DNA from: Prevotellaceae bacterium
Lineage (GTDB): Bacteria; Bacteroidota; Bacteroidia; Bacteroidales; UBA932
DNA length: 6,015 nucleotides
Direction: 5' to 3'
Assembly: GCA_031258915.1 (NCBI GenBank)
Contig: JAIRMD010000046.1
Coordinates: 1-6,015, forward strand
Part shown: positions 1 through 5,235 of the stretch, in pieces
Numbering within the stretch: position 1 is the stretch's first letter
Layout: every line of letters starts with the position of its first letter
Notes under the pieces: generated by a model
What the model was told of the DNA's origin: nothing
The model's database searches: none
Seen by the model: the letters and a program-made list of their open reading frames with translations, nothing else
Translations under genes and position numbers: made by a program

Positions 1-264
1 CGGGTACTTCACAAAGTCGGGGCGGTTCATCCACGCCTCGGCGTACAAGCCTTTGAAGAGCTCTTTTTTGCCCAGAAACATGGCCTCAAGCGTGGTGAGC
101 GTCAGCGATTTTCCAAATCTGCGCGGGCGGGCGAGGAAGTAAACGCTGCCTTTCTCAACCAAGTTAACCAGCATCCGAGTTTTATCTACATAAATACACC
201 CGTCTCTAATTATTTTTTCAAAAGTTTGAATGCCGGTCGGCAATTTTTTTAGCCGCTTTTCCAT
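1..264 (-). CDS. AAA-ATPase_like (DUF1703-type) protein, N-terminal part; gene runs off the window
   Basis: The 88 visible codons match the start of the large Bacteroidetes family with an N-terminal AAA-ATPase_like domain (PF09820) and, usually, a C-terminal PD-(D/E)XK nuclease-like domain (PF08011). The diagnostic pieces are LPTGIQTFEKIIRDG (residues 8-22), YVDKT (25-29) and the family's Walker A variant RPRRFGKS (46-53, with K52-S53 expected to bind the nucleotide phosphates), followed by LTTLEAMF and KKELFKGL. Family members are about 500 aa, so most of the gene, including the nuclease part, is outside. The start at 264 is an ATG; an in-frame GTG two codons upstream (270) is an alternative. 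There is no clear Shine-Dalgarno, only a run of nine A (271-279 on this strand). It follows ilvC after 51 bp on the same strand, so read-through transcription is possible. The cellular role of the family is not established; links to mobile elements or defence are speculation. Confidence 0.85.
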   Translation of the reverse strand, partial: MEKRLKKLPTGIQTFEKIIRDGCIYVDKTRMLVNLVEKGSVYFLARPRRFGKSLTLTTLEAMFLGKKELFKGLYAEAWMNRPDFVKYP

Positions 265-315
265 ATCCACTTTTTTTTTACGAAAGTACGATCCAAAAGC
301 ACCCCCCCTATTTCA

Positions 316-1362
316 TCAGCTGTTCTCCGGCCTAAGCTTGCGCACGGCCGCTCCGGCCTGCCACATTTCGCTTTCGCGCAGCTGGGCGAGCTCGGCGTTG
401 AGCTTTTCGCGGTAGTCGGGCTGGCTGCAGGTCTCAATGGTGCGCTTAGCCTCGGCGCCGGATGCTACGCTCCCGTACAGCTCCTCGAACACCGGAAGGG
501 TGGCGGCGTAAAACTTGTGCCGCCAGTCCAGCGCACCGCACTGCGCGGTGGTGGAGCAGTTGGCGTACATCCAGTCCATGCCGTTCTCGGCAACTAATGG
601 CATCAGGCTTTGCGTGAGCTCCTCTACCGTTTCGTTGAAGGCCTCGCTGGGCGAGTGCCCGTTTTTGCGGAGCGTGTCGTACTGCGCCTGAAAAACGCCC
701 TGTATGCAGCCCATGAGCGTGCCGCGCTCTCCCGTAAGGTCGGAGTAAACCTCCTTTTTGAAATCTGTTTCAAACAGGTAGCCCGACCCCACGCCAATGC
801 CCAGCGCCAGGCAGCGCTCGCGCGCCCTGCCGGTGGCATCCTGATAGATGGCGTAGCTGGAGTTCAGCCCTTTCCCGGCCAAAAACAGGCGGCGCAGCGA
901 CGTGCCCGAGCCCTTGGGGGCAACCAGAATTACGTCAACATCTGCGGGGGGCGCAATGCGCGTCTGGTCGCCAAACGTAATGCCAAAGCCGTGCGAAAAG
1001 TACAGGGCTTTGCCGGCGGTAAGGTGCGGTTGCAGCTTAGGCCACATCTCAATTTGCCCCGCGTCGGAGAGCAGGTACTGAATGATGGTTGCCCGCTGCG
1101 CGGCCTCCTCTATCCCGAACAGGGTTTTGCCCGGCGCCCACCCGTCGGCGACCGCCTTTTCCCAGCTTTTGCCGCCCTTACGCTGCCCAACGATTACGTT
1201 GAAGCCGTTGTCGCGCAGGTTGAGCGACTGTCCGGGGCCTTGCACCCCGTAGCCAATAGTGGCTATTGTTTCGTTTTTGAGCGCCTCGTGCGCCTTCTCC
1301 ATCGGAAATTCGTCGCGCGTTACCACATCTTCCGTAACGCCGCCAAAGTTGATTTTTGCCAT
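316..1362 (-). CDS. ilvC: ketol-acid reductoisomerase (NADP+), short class I form
   Basis: Cytoplasmic enzyme of valine, leucine and isoleucine synthesis: Mg-dependent alkyl migration and NADPH reduction of 2-acetolactate or 2-aceto-2-hydroxybutyrate to the dihydroxy acid. The 348-aa product is complete. Visible features are the Rossmann motif GYGVQGPG (37-44), the cofactor loop GQRKGGKS (59-66), whose basic residues and Ser favour NADPH, the active-site SHGFG (123-127, H124) and APKGSG (148-153, K150). The knotted C-terminal domain has predicted Mg ligands D208 and E212 (DLTGE), then E244 and E248 (NETVEE), at the D-x3-E-x31-E-x3-E spacing of class I enzymes. The end VRKLRPENS is typical of Bacteroides homologues. 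The ATG at 1362 gives the usual N-terminus; the upstream sequence is A/T-rich without Shine-Dalgarno. ilvD, ilvB and ilvN are not adjacent, so ilvC stands apart from the pathway operon here and seems to have its own promoter at 1410-1438. Tandem stops TGA-TGA end it. Confidence 0.97.
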   Translation of the reverse strand: MAKINFGGVTEDVVTRDEFPMEKAHEALKNETIATIGYGVQGPGQSLNLRDNGFNVIVGQRKGGKSWEKAVADGWAPGKTLFGIEEAAQRATIIQYLLSDAGQIEMWPKLQPHLTAGKALYFSHGFGITFGDQTRIAPPADVDVILVAPKGSGTSLRRLFLAGKGLNSSYAIYQDATGRARERCLALGIGVGSGYLFETDFKKEVYSDLTGERGTLMGCIQGVFQAQYDTLRKNGHSPSEAFNETVEELTQSLMPLVAENGMDWMYANCSTTAQCGALDWRHKFYAATLPVFEELYGSVASGAEAKRTIETCSQPDYREKLNAELAQLRESEMWQAGAAVRKLRPENS

Positions 1363-1409
1363 AAGAAATTTTTTACGAATTATTAAATATTAGTTATTAA
1401 TTATGAGTA

Positions 1410-1438
1410 GAAAACTACGCTGAGCAGGATTTACCAAA
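1410..1438 (-). promoter_or_regulatory. probable Bacteroidetes-type promoter for ilvC
   Basis: On the minus strand TTTG (1438-1435) is followed after 17 bp by TAGTTTTC (1417-1410), which fits TAnnTTTG at all but the last base. The spacing is slightly shorter than the usual 19-21 bp. Transcription would start near 1403, giving an A/T-rich leader of about 40 nt before the ilvC ATG. It lies directly beyond the end of the toxin remnant, which supports independent expression of ilvC. Confidence 0.4.
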
Positions 1439-1444
1439 TTAGCT

Positions 1445-1523
1445 TTAAACGGATTTTCCTGTACTGTGCTCAAATAATTTGTCTTTACTTATCAGCACCA
1501 TGTCGTTCACTATGGTACCTCAT
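1445..1523 (-). pseudogene. remnant of a PIN-domain (VapC-like) toxin gene, internally deleted
   Basis: An ATG at 1523 overlaps the stop of the 77-aa antitoxin gene (ATGA overlap), the usual antitoxin-toxin coupling. It reads only MRYHSERHGADK and stops at 1485. M-R-Y is a common PIN-toxin start. In another frame, from 1513 to the stop at 1445, the sequence reads IVNDMVLISKDKLFEH and then STGKSV. This resembles the C-terminal end of PIN toxins: a hydrophobic strand, then S-x-D-x-x-F with the late acidic residue, then a short tail. The simplest reading is that an internal deletion with a breakpoint near 1514 removed about 100 codons and shifted the frame, leaving the first three codons and the last 22. 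What I see is the two short reading frames and the overlap; the PIN assignment is inferred from motif resemblance over a short stretch and could be chance. Confidence 0.5.
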
Positions 1524-1753
1524 AGCCCGATAAATTCTTCTTCTATTATTTTACCATCTCCCACAGTACCGAATTTGGCTTTTCCTTTTAAGAATCCAAG
1601 CTCTCGTTTCCGCTTTTCGTTTGCTGCAGGCAATGGTAGCGAGCTCGATTTTTCTAAAAGATCCCATACTTGAGCAACCAGCACATCATCTGTTGAGTTA
1701 AGTATCATGCGGGCAATACTTGCTTTTCGTGCGTCAAATTGTATTGTATTCAT
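1520..1753 (-). CDS. small antitoxin-like protein (VapB/DUF2281-like)
   Basis: A 77-aa protein. The N-terminal half (MNTIQFDARKASIARMIL, then a helical stretch to about residue 35) resembles the short N-terminal regions of Bacteroidetes antitoxins. The C-terminal half carries RELGFLKGKAKF (50-61) and an acidic end EEEFIGL (71-77), like the G-x-x-K-G-K plus acidic tail with which DUF2281-type antitoxins contact PIN-domain toxins. It should act in the cytoplasm by binding and neutralising its toxin and perhaps repressing its own promoter, but no DNA-binding fold is certain. It lies 24 bp below the higA stop and has its own promoter in the inner 57-bp repeat (1800-1831). Its stop overlaps the ATG of the degraded toxin by 4 bp, so it appears to be an orphan. 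The family call is by motif and context; that it is a real gene is supported by promoter, position and intact reading frame. Confidence 0.62.
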   Translation of the reverse strand: MNTIQFDARKASIARMILNSTDDVLVAQVWDLLEKSSSLPLPAANEKRKRELGFLKGKAKFGTVGDGKIIEEEFIGL

Positions 1754-1777
1754 GCTATTTCTTTATATCCTTTTGAA

Positions 1778-2113
1778 TCAAAATGTGCTTTGCGCCGGGC
1801 AAAGGTAGCGCAAGCGTTTCACATTCGCAAAAATGGTTTGTAAATTGTAGTCTGTCTGCATCTTGATAAGCATTTCCGATTCAATACCCAACGCTGCTTC
1901 AAAAAGCAAGGCGTATTCGGTTAAAACGGGACGTTTTGCATTAAGTATTTCATTAAGAACGACATAATCCATTCCCATTTGCGCAGCAAGTTGGTGCTGA
2001 GAAATGCCGCGATATTCAATTTCGTTTTTCAACAATTCGCCCGGATGCGTTGGCTCATACGGGGTAAGATTATTTGCTATCATGCGGGGGGCAACCCCCT
2101 TTATTGTAATCAT
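1778..2113 (-). CDS. higA: HigA-family antitoxin (XRE helix-turn-helix)
   Basis: Antitoxin of the HigB toxin encoded just upstream (7-bp gap). It is expected to bind and inactivate HigB and to repress the shared operon by binding an operator. The 111-aa protein shows the family signature: an N-terminal lead IKGVAPRMIANNLTP, then PTHPGELLKNEIE (21-33), the helix-turn-helix ISQHQLAAQMGMDYVVLNE (37-55), LNAKRPVLTEYALLFEAALG (57-76) and MLIKMQTDYNLQT (81-93). The start at 2113 is the first ATG and gives the usual N-terminus; an internal Met at residue 11 is a less likely start. Odd: residues 95-111 are encoded entirely by the 57-bp repeat and do not resemble the usual family tail (a basic stretch ending in hydrophobics such as IRK-AAxL). 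The original C-terminus has probably been replaced. The helix-turn-helix core is intact, so DNA binding is likely preserved. Base composition is visibly more A/T-rich than thrS and ilvC, in line with transfer. Confidence 0.92.
   Translation of the reverse strand: MITIKGVAPRMIANNLTPYEPTHPGELLKNEIEYRGISQHQLAAQMGMDYVVLNEILNAKRPVLTEYALLFEAALGIESEMLIKMQTDYNLQTIFANVKRLRYLCPAQSTF
1788..1804. promoter_or_regulatory. palindrome over the predicted start of the antitoxin transcript; candidate operator (inner copy)
   Basis: CTTTGC, a 5-bp centre GCCGG, then GCAAAG: a perfect 6-bp-arm inverted repeat that covers part of the -7 element and the likely transcription start. Location and symmetry fit an autorepressor site for a dimeric antitoxin such as HigA. 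The regulator is inferred. Confidence 0.45.
1800..1831 (-). promoter_or_regulatory. Bacteroidetes-type promoter for the 77-aa antitoxin gene
   Basis: Minus-strand TTTG (1831-1828), 20 bp, then TACCTTTG (1807-1800): a full match to the phylum's -33 TTTG / -7 TAnnTTTG consensus. It lies inside the 3' end of higA and inside the inner repeat. Predicted start is near 1793-1795, leaving a leader of about 40 nt that contains AAGGATAT before the ATG at 1753. Confidence 0.7.
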
Positions 2114-2120
2114 AGCATAT

Positions 2121-2438
2121 TTACTTATAGTGGTTTGACAACTCTAAAATGTTGCATACGGTGGCAACGGGTTCAACGCCATTATCCGATACCGTAAATT
2201 CTATCCGGTATTGCAGGTTAACGCGAATGGATGAAATACCTTTTTTGTCGCCTTTCAGCTCTTCGTAGCTAAATGATTTTATCCTGTAAATTGCTTCAAT
2301 GCCGCTTGCCGATTTAAGCGCGTTGATGCATAGCCTGTATTTCCGTACAATTTCAGGCTGAAAGCGGTGCTTTTTATCCGCCGTTCTACCTACTTCATAC
2401 AAGTCACGCAAGTAATCCTTTTCAAAGGTAACAATCAT
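2121..2438 (-). CDS. higB: HigB-family toxin (RelE/ParE superfamily, plasmid maintenance killer type)
   Basis: A 105-aa RelE-fold mRNA interferase, expected to cut mRNA on translating ribosomes when HigA is lost. Family hallmarks are MIVTFEKDYLRDLYEVG (1-17), KKHRFQPEIVRKY (22-34), LKGDKKGISSIRVNLQYRIEF (61-81, with R72 and R78 among the conserved basic residues of the active-site region) and the C-terminal CNILELSNHYK (95-105) with H103-Y104. Length and all blocks are normal, so it looks intact and probably active. Order is toxin first and antitoxin second, the typical arrangement of higBA, with a 7-bp gap to higA indicating one transcript. The ATG at 2438 lies about 20 nt below the predicted transcription start in the outer repeat; the leader is very short with no Shine-Dalgarno. 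More A/T-rich than the flanking housekeeping genes. Confidence 0.94.
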   Translation of the reverse strand: MIVTFEKDYLRDLYEVGRTADKKHRFQPEIVRKYRLCINALKSASGIEAIYRIKSFSYEELKGDKKGISSIRVNLQYRIEFTVSDNGVEPVATVCNILELSNHYK

Positions 2439-2452
2439 GCTATCAAAATGTG

Positions 2453-2469
2453 CTTTGCGCCGGGCAAAG
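2453..2469. promoter_or_regulatory. palindrome over the higBA transcription start; candidate HigA operator
   Basis: CTTTGC-GCCGG-GCAAAG, identical to 1788-1804. It overlaps the -7 element and the predicted start of the higBA transcript, the position expected for autorepression by an XRE-type antitoxin. Binding by HigA is inferred from the family. Confidence 0.5.
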
Positions 2470-2496
2470 GTAGCGCAAGCGTTTCACATTCGCAAA
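2465..2496 (-). promoter_or_regulatory. Bacteroidetes-type promoter for higBA
   Basis: Minus-strand TTTG (2496-2493), 20 bp, then TACCTTTG (2472-2465): consensus elements at consensus spacing. Predicted start is near 2458-2460, about 20 nt above the higB ATG. Confidence 0.75.
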
Positions 2497-2501
2497 AAAG
2501 G

Positions 2502-4436
2502 CTAAGCGTCCAGCATTTTCTTCACCTCGTTCTTTACCAGCCGGGCAAACTCCTCTACTTTCATTGCGCCCTTGTCGCCTTCGCCCTGCCGCCGTACGGC
2601 GAGGGAGCCGTCGGCAGCTTCCTTTTCGCCTACGATGAGGAGGTAGGGGATGTGCTGCAGCTCGTTGTCGCGTATTTTTTTTCCTATTTTTTCGTTGCGG
2701 TCGTCAATGTGTGTGCGCACGCCTGCGTCGTTGAGGCGGGCGGCCACCTCTGCGGCGTAGCCGTTGTACTTTTCGCTAATGGGCAGCGCCACGGCCTGCT
2801 CCGGGGTGAGCCATAGCGGGAACTTGCCGGCGGTGTGCTCAATGAGCACTGCCAGGAAGCGCTCCATCGAGCCAAAGGGTGCGCGGTGAATCATCACCGG
2901 GCGGTGGCGCTTGTCGTCCGCGCCGATGTACTCCAGCTCAAAGCGGTCGGGCATGTTGTAGTCCACCTGAATGGTGCCCAGCTGCCACTTGCGGCCAATG
3001 GCGTCGCGCACCATGAAGTCGAGCTTGGGGCCGTAGAAGGCGGCCTCGCCGTGCACCACCACCGTCTTCAGGCCTTTCTCGGCGGTGGCCTCTATGATGG
3101 CGCTCTCGGCCTTGTCCCAATTTTCGTCGCTGCCGATGTACTTTTCGCGGTTCGCTTTGTCGCGCAGCGACACCTGCGCCGTGTAGTCCTGAAAGTCGAA
3201 CAGCTTAAAAATGTAGAGAATGATGTCTATCACCTTTTTGAACTCGTCCTTAATTTGGTCTTGGGTGCAGAAGAGGTGGGCATCGTCCTGCGTGAACCCG
3301 CGCACGCGCGTCAGCCCGTGCAGCTCGCCGCTCTGCTCGTAGCGGTACACCGTGCCGAACTCCGCCAAGCGAATTGGTAAGTCCTTGTACGATCGCGGCT
3401 TGCTGCGGTACACTTCGCAGTGGTGCGGGCAGTTCATGGGCTTTAGCAGGAACTCCTCGTTTTCGTCCGGCGTTTTTATGGGCTTAAACGAGTCAGCGCC
3501 GTACTTGGCGTAGTGCCCCGAAGTGATGTAGAGGTGCTTGTGGCCAATGTGCGGCGTTATGACCTGCTGGTAGCCGTGCTTTTTCTGTATGTCCTTCAAA
3601 AAATCTTCGAGGCGGAGGCGGAGCGCCGCGCCCTTGGGCAGCCATATCGGCAGCCCTTGCCCCACGCGCTCGGAGAAGGTGAAGAGCTCCATTTCGCGGC
3701 CAACTTTTCGGTGGTCGCGTCGCTTGGCCTCCTCCAGCAGCTTGAGGTAGTCGTCCAGCAGGCTCTGCTTAGGGAAGCTGATGCCGTAGATGCGGGTAAG
3801 CATCTTGTTCTTTTCGCTGCCGCGCCAGTACGCACCGGCAATGGCGGTGAGCTTCACCGCCTTCACGATGGACGAATCTATGATGTGGGGCCCGCGGCAC
3901 AGGTCGGTGAACGCGCCGCAGGTGTAGAAGGTGATGGTGCCGTCCTGCAGCTCGCCTATCAGCTCCACCTTGTACGCTTCGCCCTTGTCGCCAAAGGTTT
4001 TGAGCGCTTCGGCTTTGGTAGCTTCGCGGCGCACAAAGGCTTGCTTTTCGCGCGCCAGCGCCAGCATCTTCTTTTCAATCTTCTCCAAGTCGGCCTCCAC
4101 AATGGGCTGCGGCGGGTCTACGTCGTAGTAGAATCCGTTCTCTATGGCCGGCCCAATGCCGAACTTGATGCCCGGGTAGAGCATCTCCAGCGCCTCGGCC
4201 ATCAGGTGCGACGAGGAGTGCCAAAAGGCGTGCTTGCCTTCGGGGTCGTCAAACTTGTGCAGCTTTAGCGTAGCGTCGCCCGCAATGGGGAAGCGCAGAT
4301 CCTGCAGCGCGCCGTTCACGGTGGCGCTCAGCACGTCGGCGGCCAGCCGCGGGCTGATGCTCTCGGCAACCTGCAGCGGCGTTACGCCGCTCTCGTACTC
4401 GCGGGCGCTGCCATCGGGAAATGAAATCTTTACCAT
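2502..4436 (-). CDS. thrS: threonyl-tRNA synthetase
   Basis: Charges tRNA-Thr with threonine using ATP and edits mischarged serine; cytoplasmic class II synthetase. The 644-aa product is full length. Domains in order: TGS (about 1-62); editing domain with H73-x3-H77 (HSSSH) and C180/H184 (TDLCRGPH); catalytic core from about 245, with Zn ligands C336 (MNCPHH), H387 (FTQDDAH) and H517 (MIHRA), motif 2 around YRYEQSGELHGLTRVRG (364-380, R365) and motif 3 GSMERFLAVLIEH (522-534, R526); anticodon-binding domain about 545-640. All key residues are present, with a small constant offset from E. coli ThrRS. The ATG at 4436 starts 3 bp after the stop of the DUF975-type gene, so the two are probably one transcript from the promoter at 5105-5135; I see no separate thrS promoter. 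Immediately downstream comes the higBA promoter repeat rather than infC-rpmI-rplT, the neighbours common in many bacteria. Confidence 0.98.
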   Translation of the reverse strand: MVKISFPDGSAREYESGVTPLQVAESISPRLAADVLSATVNGALQDLRFPIAGDATLKLHKFDDPEGKHAFWHSSSHLMAEALEMLYPGIKFGIGPAIENGFYYDVDPPQPIVEADLEKIEKKMLALAREKQAFVRREATKAEALKTFGDKGEAYKVELIGELQDGTITFYTCGAFTDLCRGPHIIDSSIVKAVKLTAIAGAYWRGSEKNKMLTRIYGISFPKQSLLDDYLKLLEEAKRRDHRKVGREMELFTFSERVGQGLPIWLPKGAALRLRLEDFLKDIQKKHGYQQVITPHIGHKHLYITSGHYAKYGADSFKPIKTPDENEEFLLKPMNCPHHCEVYRSKPRSYKDLPIRLAEFGTVYRYEQSGELHGLTRVRGFTQDDAHLFCTQDQIKDEFKKVIDIILYIFKLFDFQDYTAQVSLRDKANREKYIGSDENWDKAESAIIEATAEKGLKTVVVHGEAAFYGPKLDFMVRDAIGRKWQLGTIQVDYNMPDRFELEYIGADDKRHRPVMIHRAPFGSMERFLAVLIEHTAGKFPLWLTPEQAVALPISEKYNGYAAEVAARLNDAGVRTHIDDRNEKIGKKIRDNELQHIPYLLIVGEKEAADGSLAVRRQGEGDKGAMKVEEFARLVKNEVKKMLDA

Positions 4437-4439
4437 GAA

Positions 4440-5033
4440 TCAAATATATTCGTCCTGATTTGCCTTCAGGTCGTCGTAGAACTTGGCGAAGGTGGTTTGC
4501 ATGTAAGGCATGAGCCACAGGTGTCCGATGCCCAGCGTAAGGATGCAGAGCAGCGACCAGCCAATGAAGCGCAGATGGAGGCAAAAATATTTCCACTTGT
4601 AGCCTTGCATCATTTTTTTGCTTTTGCTGATGGCATCCATCGGATCAATACCCGGATTATCGGCAAGGATGTAGAACGTCTGCGAGTAGGATATGAAGGC
4701 AATAATGCCGGGCACAATGAGCAGCAGCGTCCACAAAAAGGTAAACAGCAATACCAGAAGGTAGGCGGCCAGCGCCGCGCCAAAGCAGCTAAACCCTTTG
4801 AACATCAAATCAATGCGAACATGTTCTCCTCTCGACAGGGCAAGAAAAAGCATGGCAAACCCCAGCACAAACGAGCCCGCTATCAGCAGCATTACTACAA
4901 TTCCCACAATGGAAGCCATGCAAATGAGGAATACTAAAAGCATATATATCAGCGTAGCGCATACCGCTACCGTCCACTTGCCCGATAGCGCGGCGCGAGC
5001 CTGCGCCATCAGCTCTTTGTTTTCTGTAATCAT
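4440..5033 (-). CDS. DUF975-type integral membrane protein
   Basis: A 197-aa protein with a short cytosolic-type N-terminus (MITENKELMAQARAALSGKW) and several hydrophobic segments: about 21-66 (likely two spans), 83-117 (one or two spans) and 147-178. The stretch DAISKSKKMMQGYKWKYFCLHLRFIGWSLL can be split into A-I-S-x-S-x-x-M-M-x-G-x-K (about 134-146) and F-x-L-x-L-x-F-I-x-W (150-159). These, with the later T-L-G-I-G (166-170), P-Y (176-177) and F-Y-x-x-L (185-189), are the hallmarks of DUF975 (PF06161). The biochemical role of the family is unknown, so none is given. The start ATG at 5033 follows a leader of about 65 nt from a strong predicted promoter; it is the first gene of a likely two-gene transcript with thrS (3 bp between stop and start). 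Whether this link is functional or only shared expression cannot be told from sequence. Confidence 0.85.
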   Translation of the reverse strand: MITENKELMAQARAALSGKWTVAVCATLIYMLLVFLICMASIVGIVVMLLIAGSFVLGFAMLFLALSRGEHVRIDLMFKGFSCFGAALAAYLLVLLFTFLWTLLLIVPGIIAFISYSQTFYILADNPGIDPMDAISKSKKMMQGYKWKYFCLHLRFIGWSLLCILTLGIGHLWLMPYMQTTFAKFYDDLKANQDEYI

Positions 5034-5070
5034 GATTTTGTTGTTTTAAAAATGTTTTAAAATAATGTAT

Positions 5071-5099
5071 TTAGCTTGTCAGCTCCTTCAGCGAGCTAA
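5071..5099 (-). promoter_or_regulatory. possible leader hairpin with alternative pairings
   Basis: At the very start of the predicted transcript, TTAGCTCG (5099-5092) can pair with a downstream CAAGCTAA (5078-5071, six perfect pairs at the ends), or its AGCTC (5097-5093) can pair with GAGCT (5085-5081). The pairings exclude each other. Stems are short, so this is only a candidate leader structure for the DUF975-thrS transcript. Confidence 0.25.
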
Positions 5100-5104
5100 T
5101 GGGG

Positions 5105-5135
5105 CAAAGGTAAGAATTGTTTGGAAAACAGCAAA
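5105..5135 (-). promoter_or_regulatory. Bacteroidetes-type promoter for the DUF975-thrS transcript
   Basis: Minus-strand TTTG (5135-5132), 19 bp, then TACCTTTG (5112-5105): exact match in sequence and spacing. Predicted start is near 5098-5100. The rest of the 5034-5235 gap holds no reading frame I can support and no clear terminator for the DUF4249-like gene. Confidence 0.75.
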
Positions 5136-5235
5136 ATCTTTTTCAATGGGTGCGTTTCAAATTGTCGCCTAAGCAATCCCGTAGGGTAGGGTGTTCAGAC
5201 CGGTATGTCACCATTCCCCGTCCCGTATTCAACAT

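Larger units (their letters stand above)
1777..1833. repeat. 57-bp direct repeat, inner copy
   Basis: Identical over all 57 bases to 2442-2498, in the same orientation and 665 bp away; the first differences are at 1776/2441 and 1834/2499. It contains a full minus-strand promoter and a 17-bp palindrome. It also encodes HigA residues 95-111 and the higA stop codon (1780-1778). A further shared 9-mer, TCATGCTAT, covers the start-codon region of the gene after each copy (1750-1758 here, 2435-2443 at the other copy), so the homology probably reaches into the following start codon with about 20 bp more leader in this copy. Confidence 0.97.
2442..2498. repeat. 57-bp direct repeat, outer copy
   Basis: Perfect partner of 1777-1833. 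It begins 3 bp beyond the higB start codon and ends 3 bp from the thrS stop codon (2504-2502), so it fills the whole thrS-higB gap. Together the two copies bracket higBA exactly. Confidence 0.97.

Noticed and set aside
610..1386. 258-aa plus-strand open frame opposite ilvC
   Set aside because: Fully covered by an intact ilvC on the minus strand; no family resemblance.
1777..2498. 57-bp repeats as integron attC sites (toxin-antitoxin cassettes with repeats of about this length)
   Set aside because: No GTTRRRY / RYYYAAC core pairs are present and the repeat is not a long imperfect palindrome; it is better explained as a duplicated promoter.
1777..2498. Direct repeats as insertion-sequence target duplications
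   Set aside because: 57 bp is far longer than known target duplications and no transposase or terminal inverted repeats lie between the copies.
2835..4268. Long plus-strand open frames opposite thrS (2835-3380 and 3513-4268)
   Set aside because: They mirror the codon pattern of a complete, motif-rich thrS on the other strand, show no recognisable domains and have no promoter; typical antisense shadows in GC-rich DNA.
4249..4596. 115-aa minus-strand open frame overlapping the ends of the DUF975-type gene and thrS
   Set aside because: Arginine/alanine-rich shadow spanning two well-supported genes in another frame.
5140..5235. Terminator for the DUF4249-like gene
   Set aside because: I found no stable stem followed by a T run on the minus strand in this stretch.
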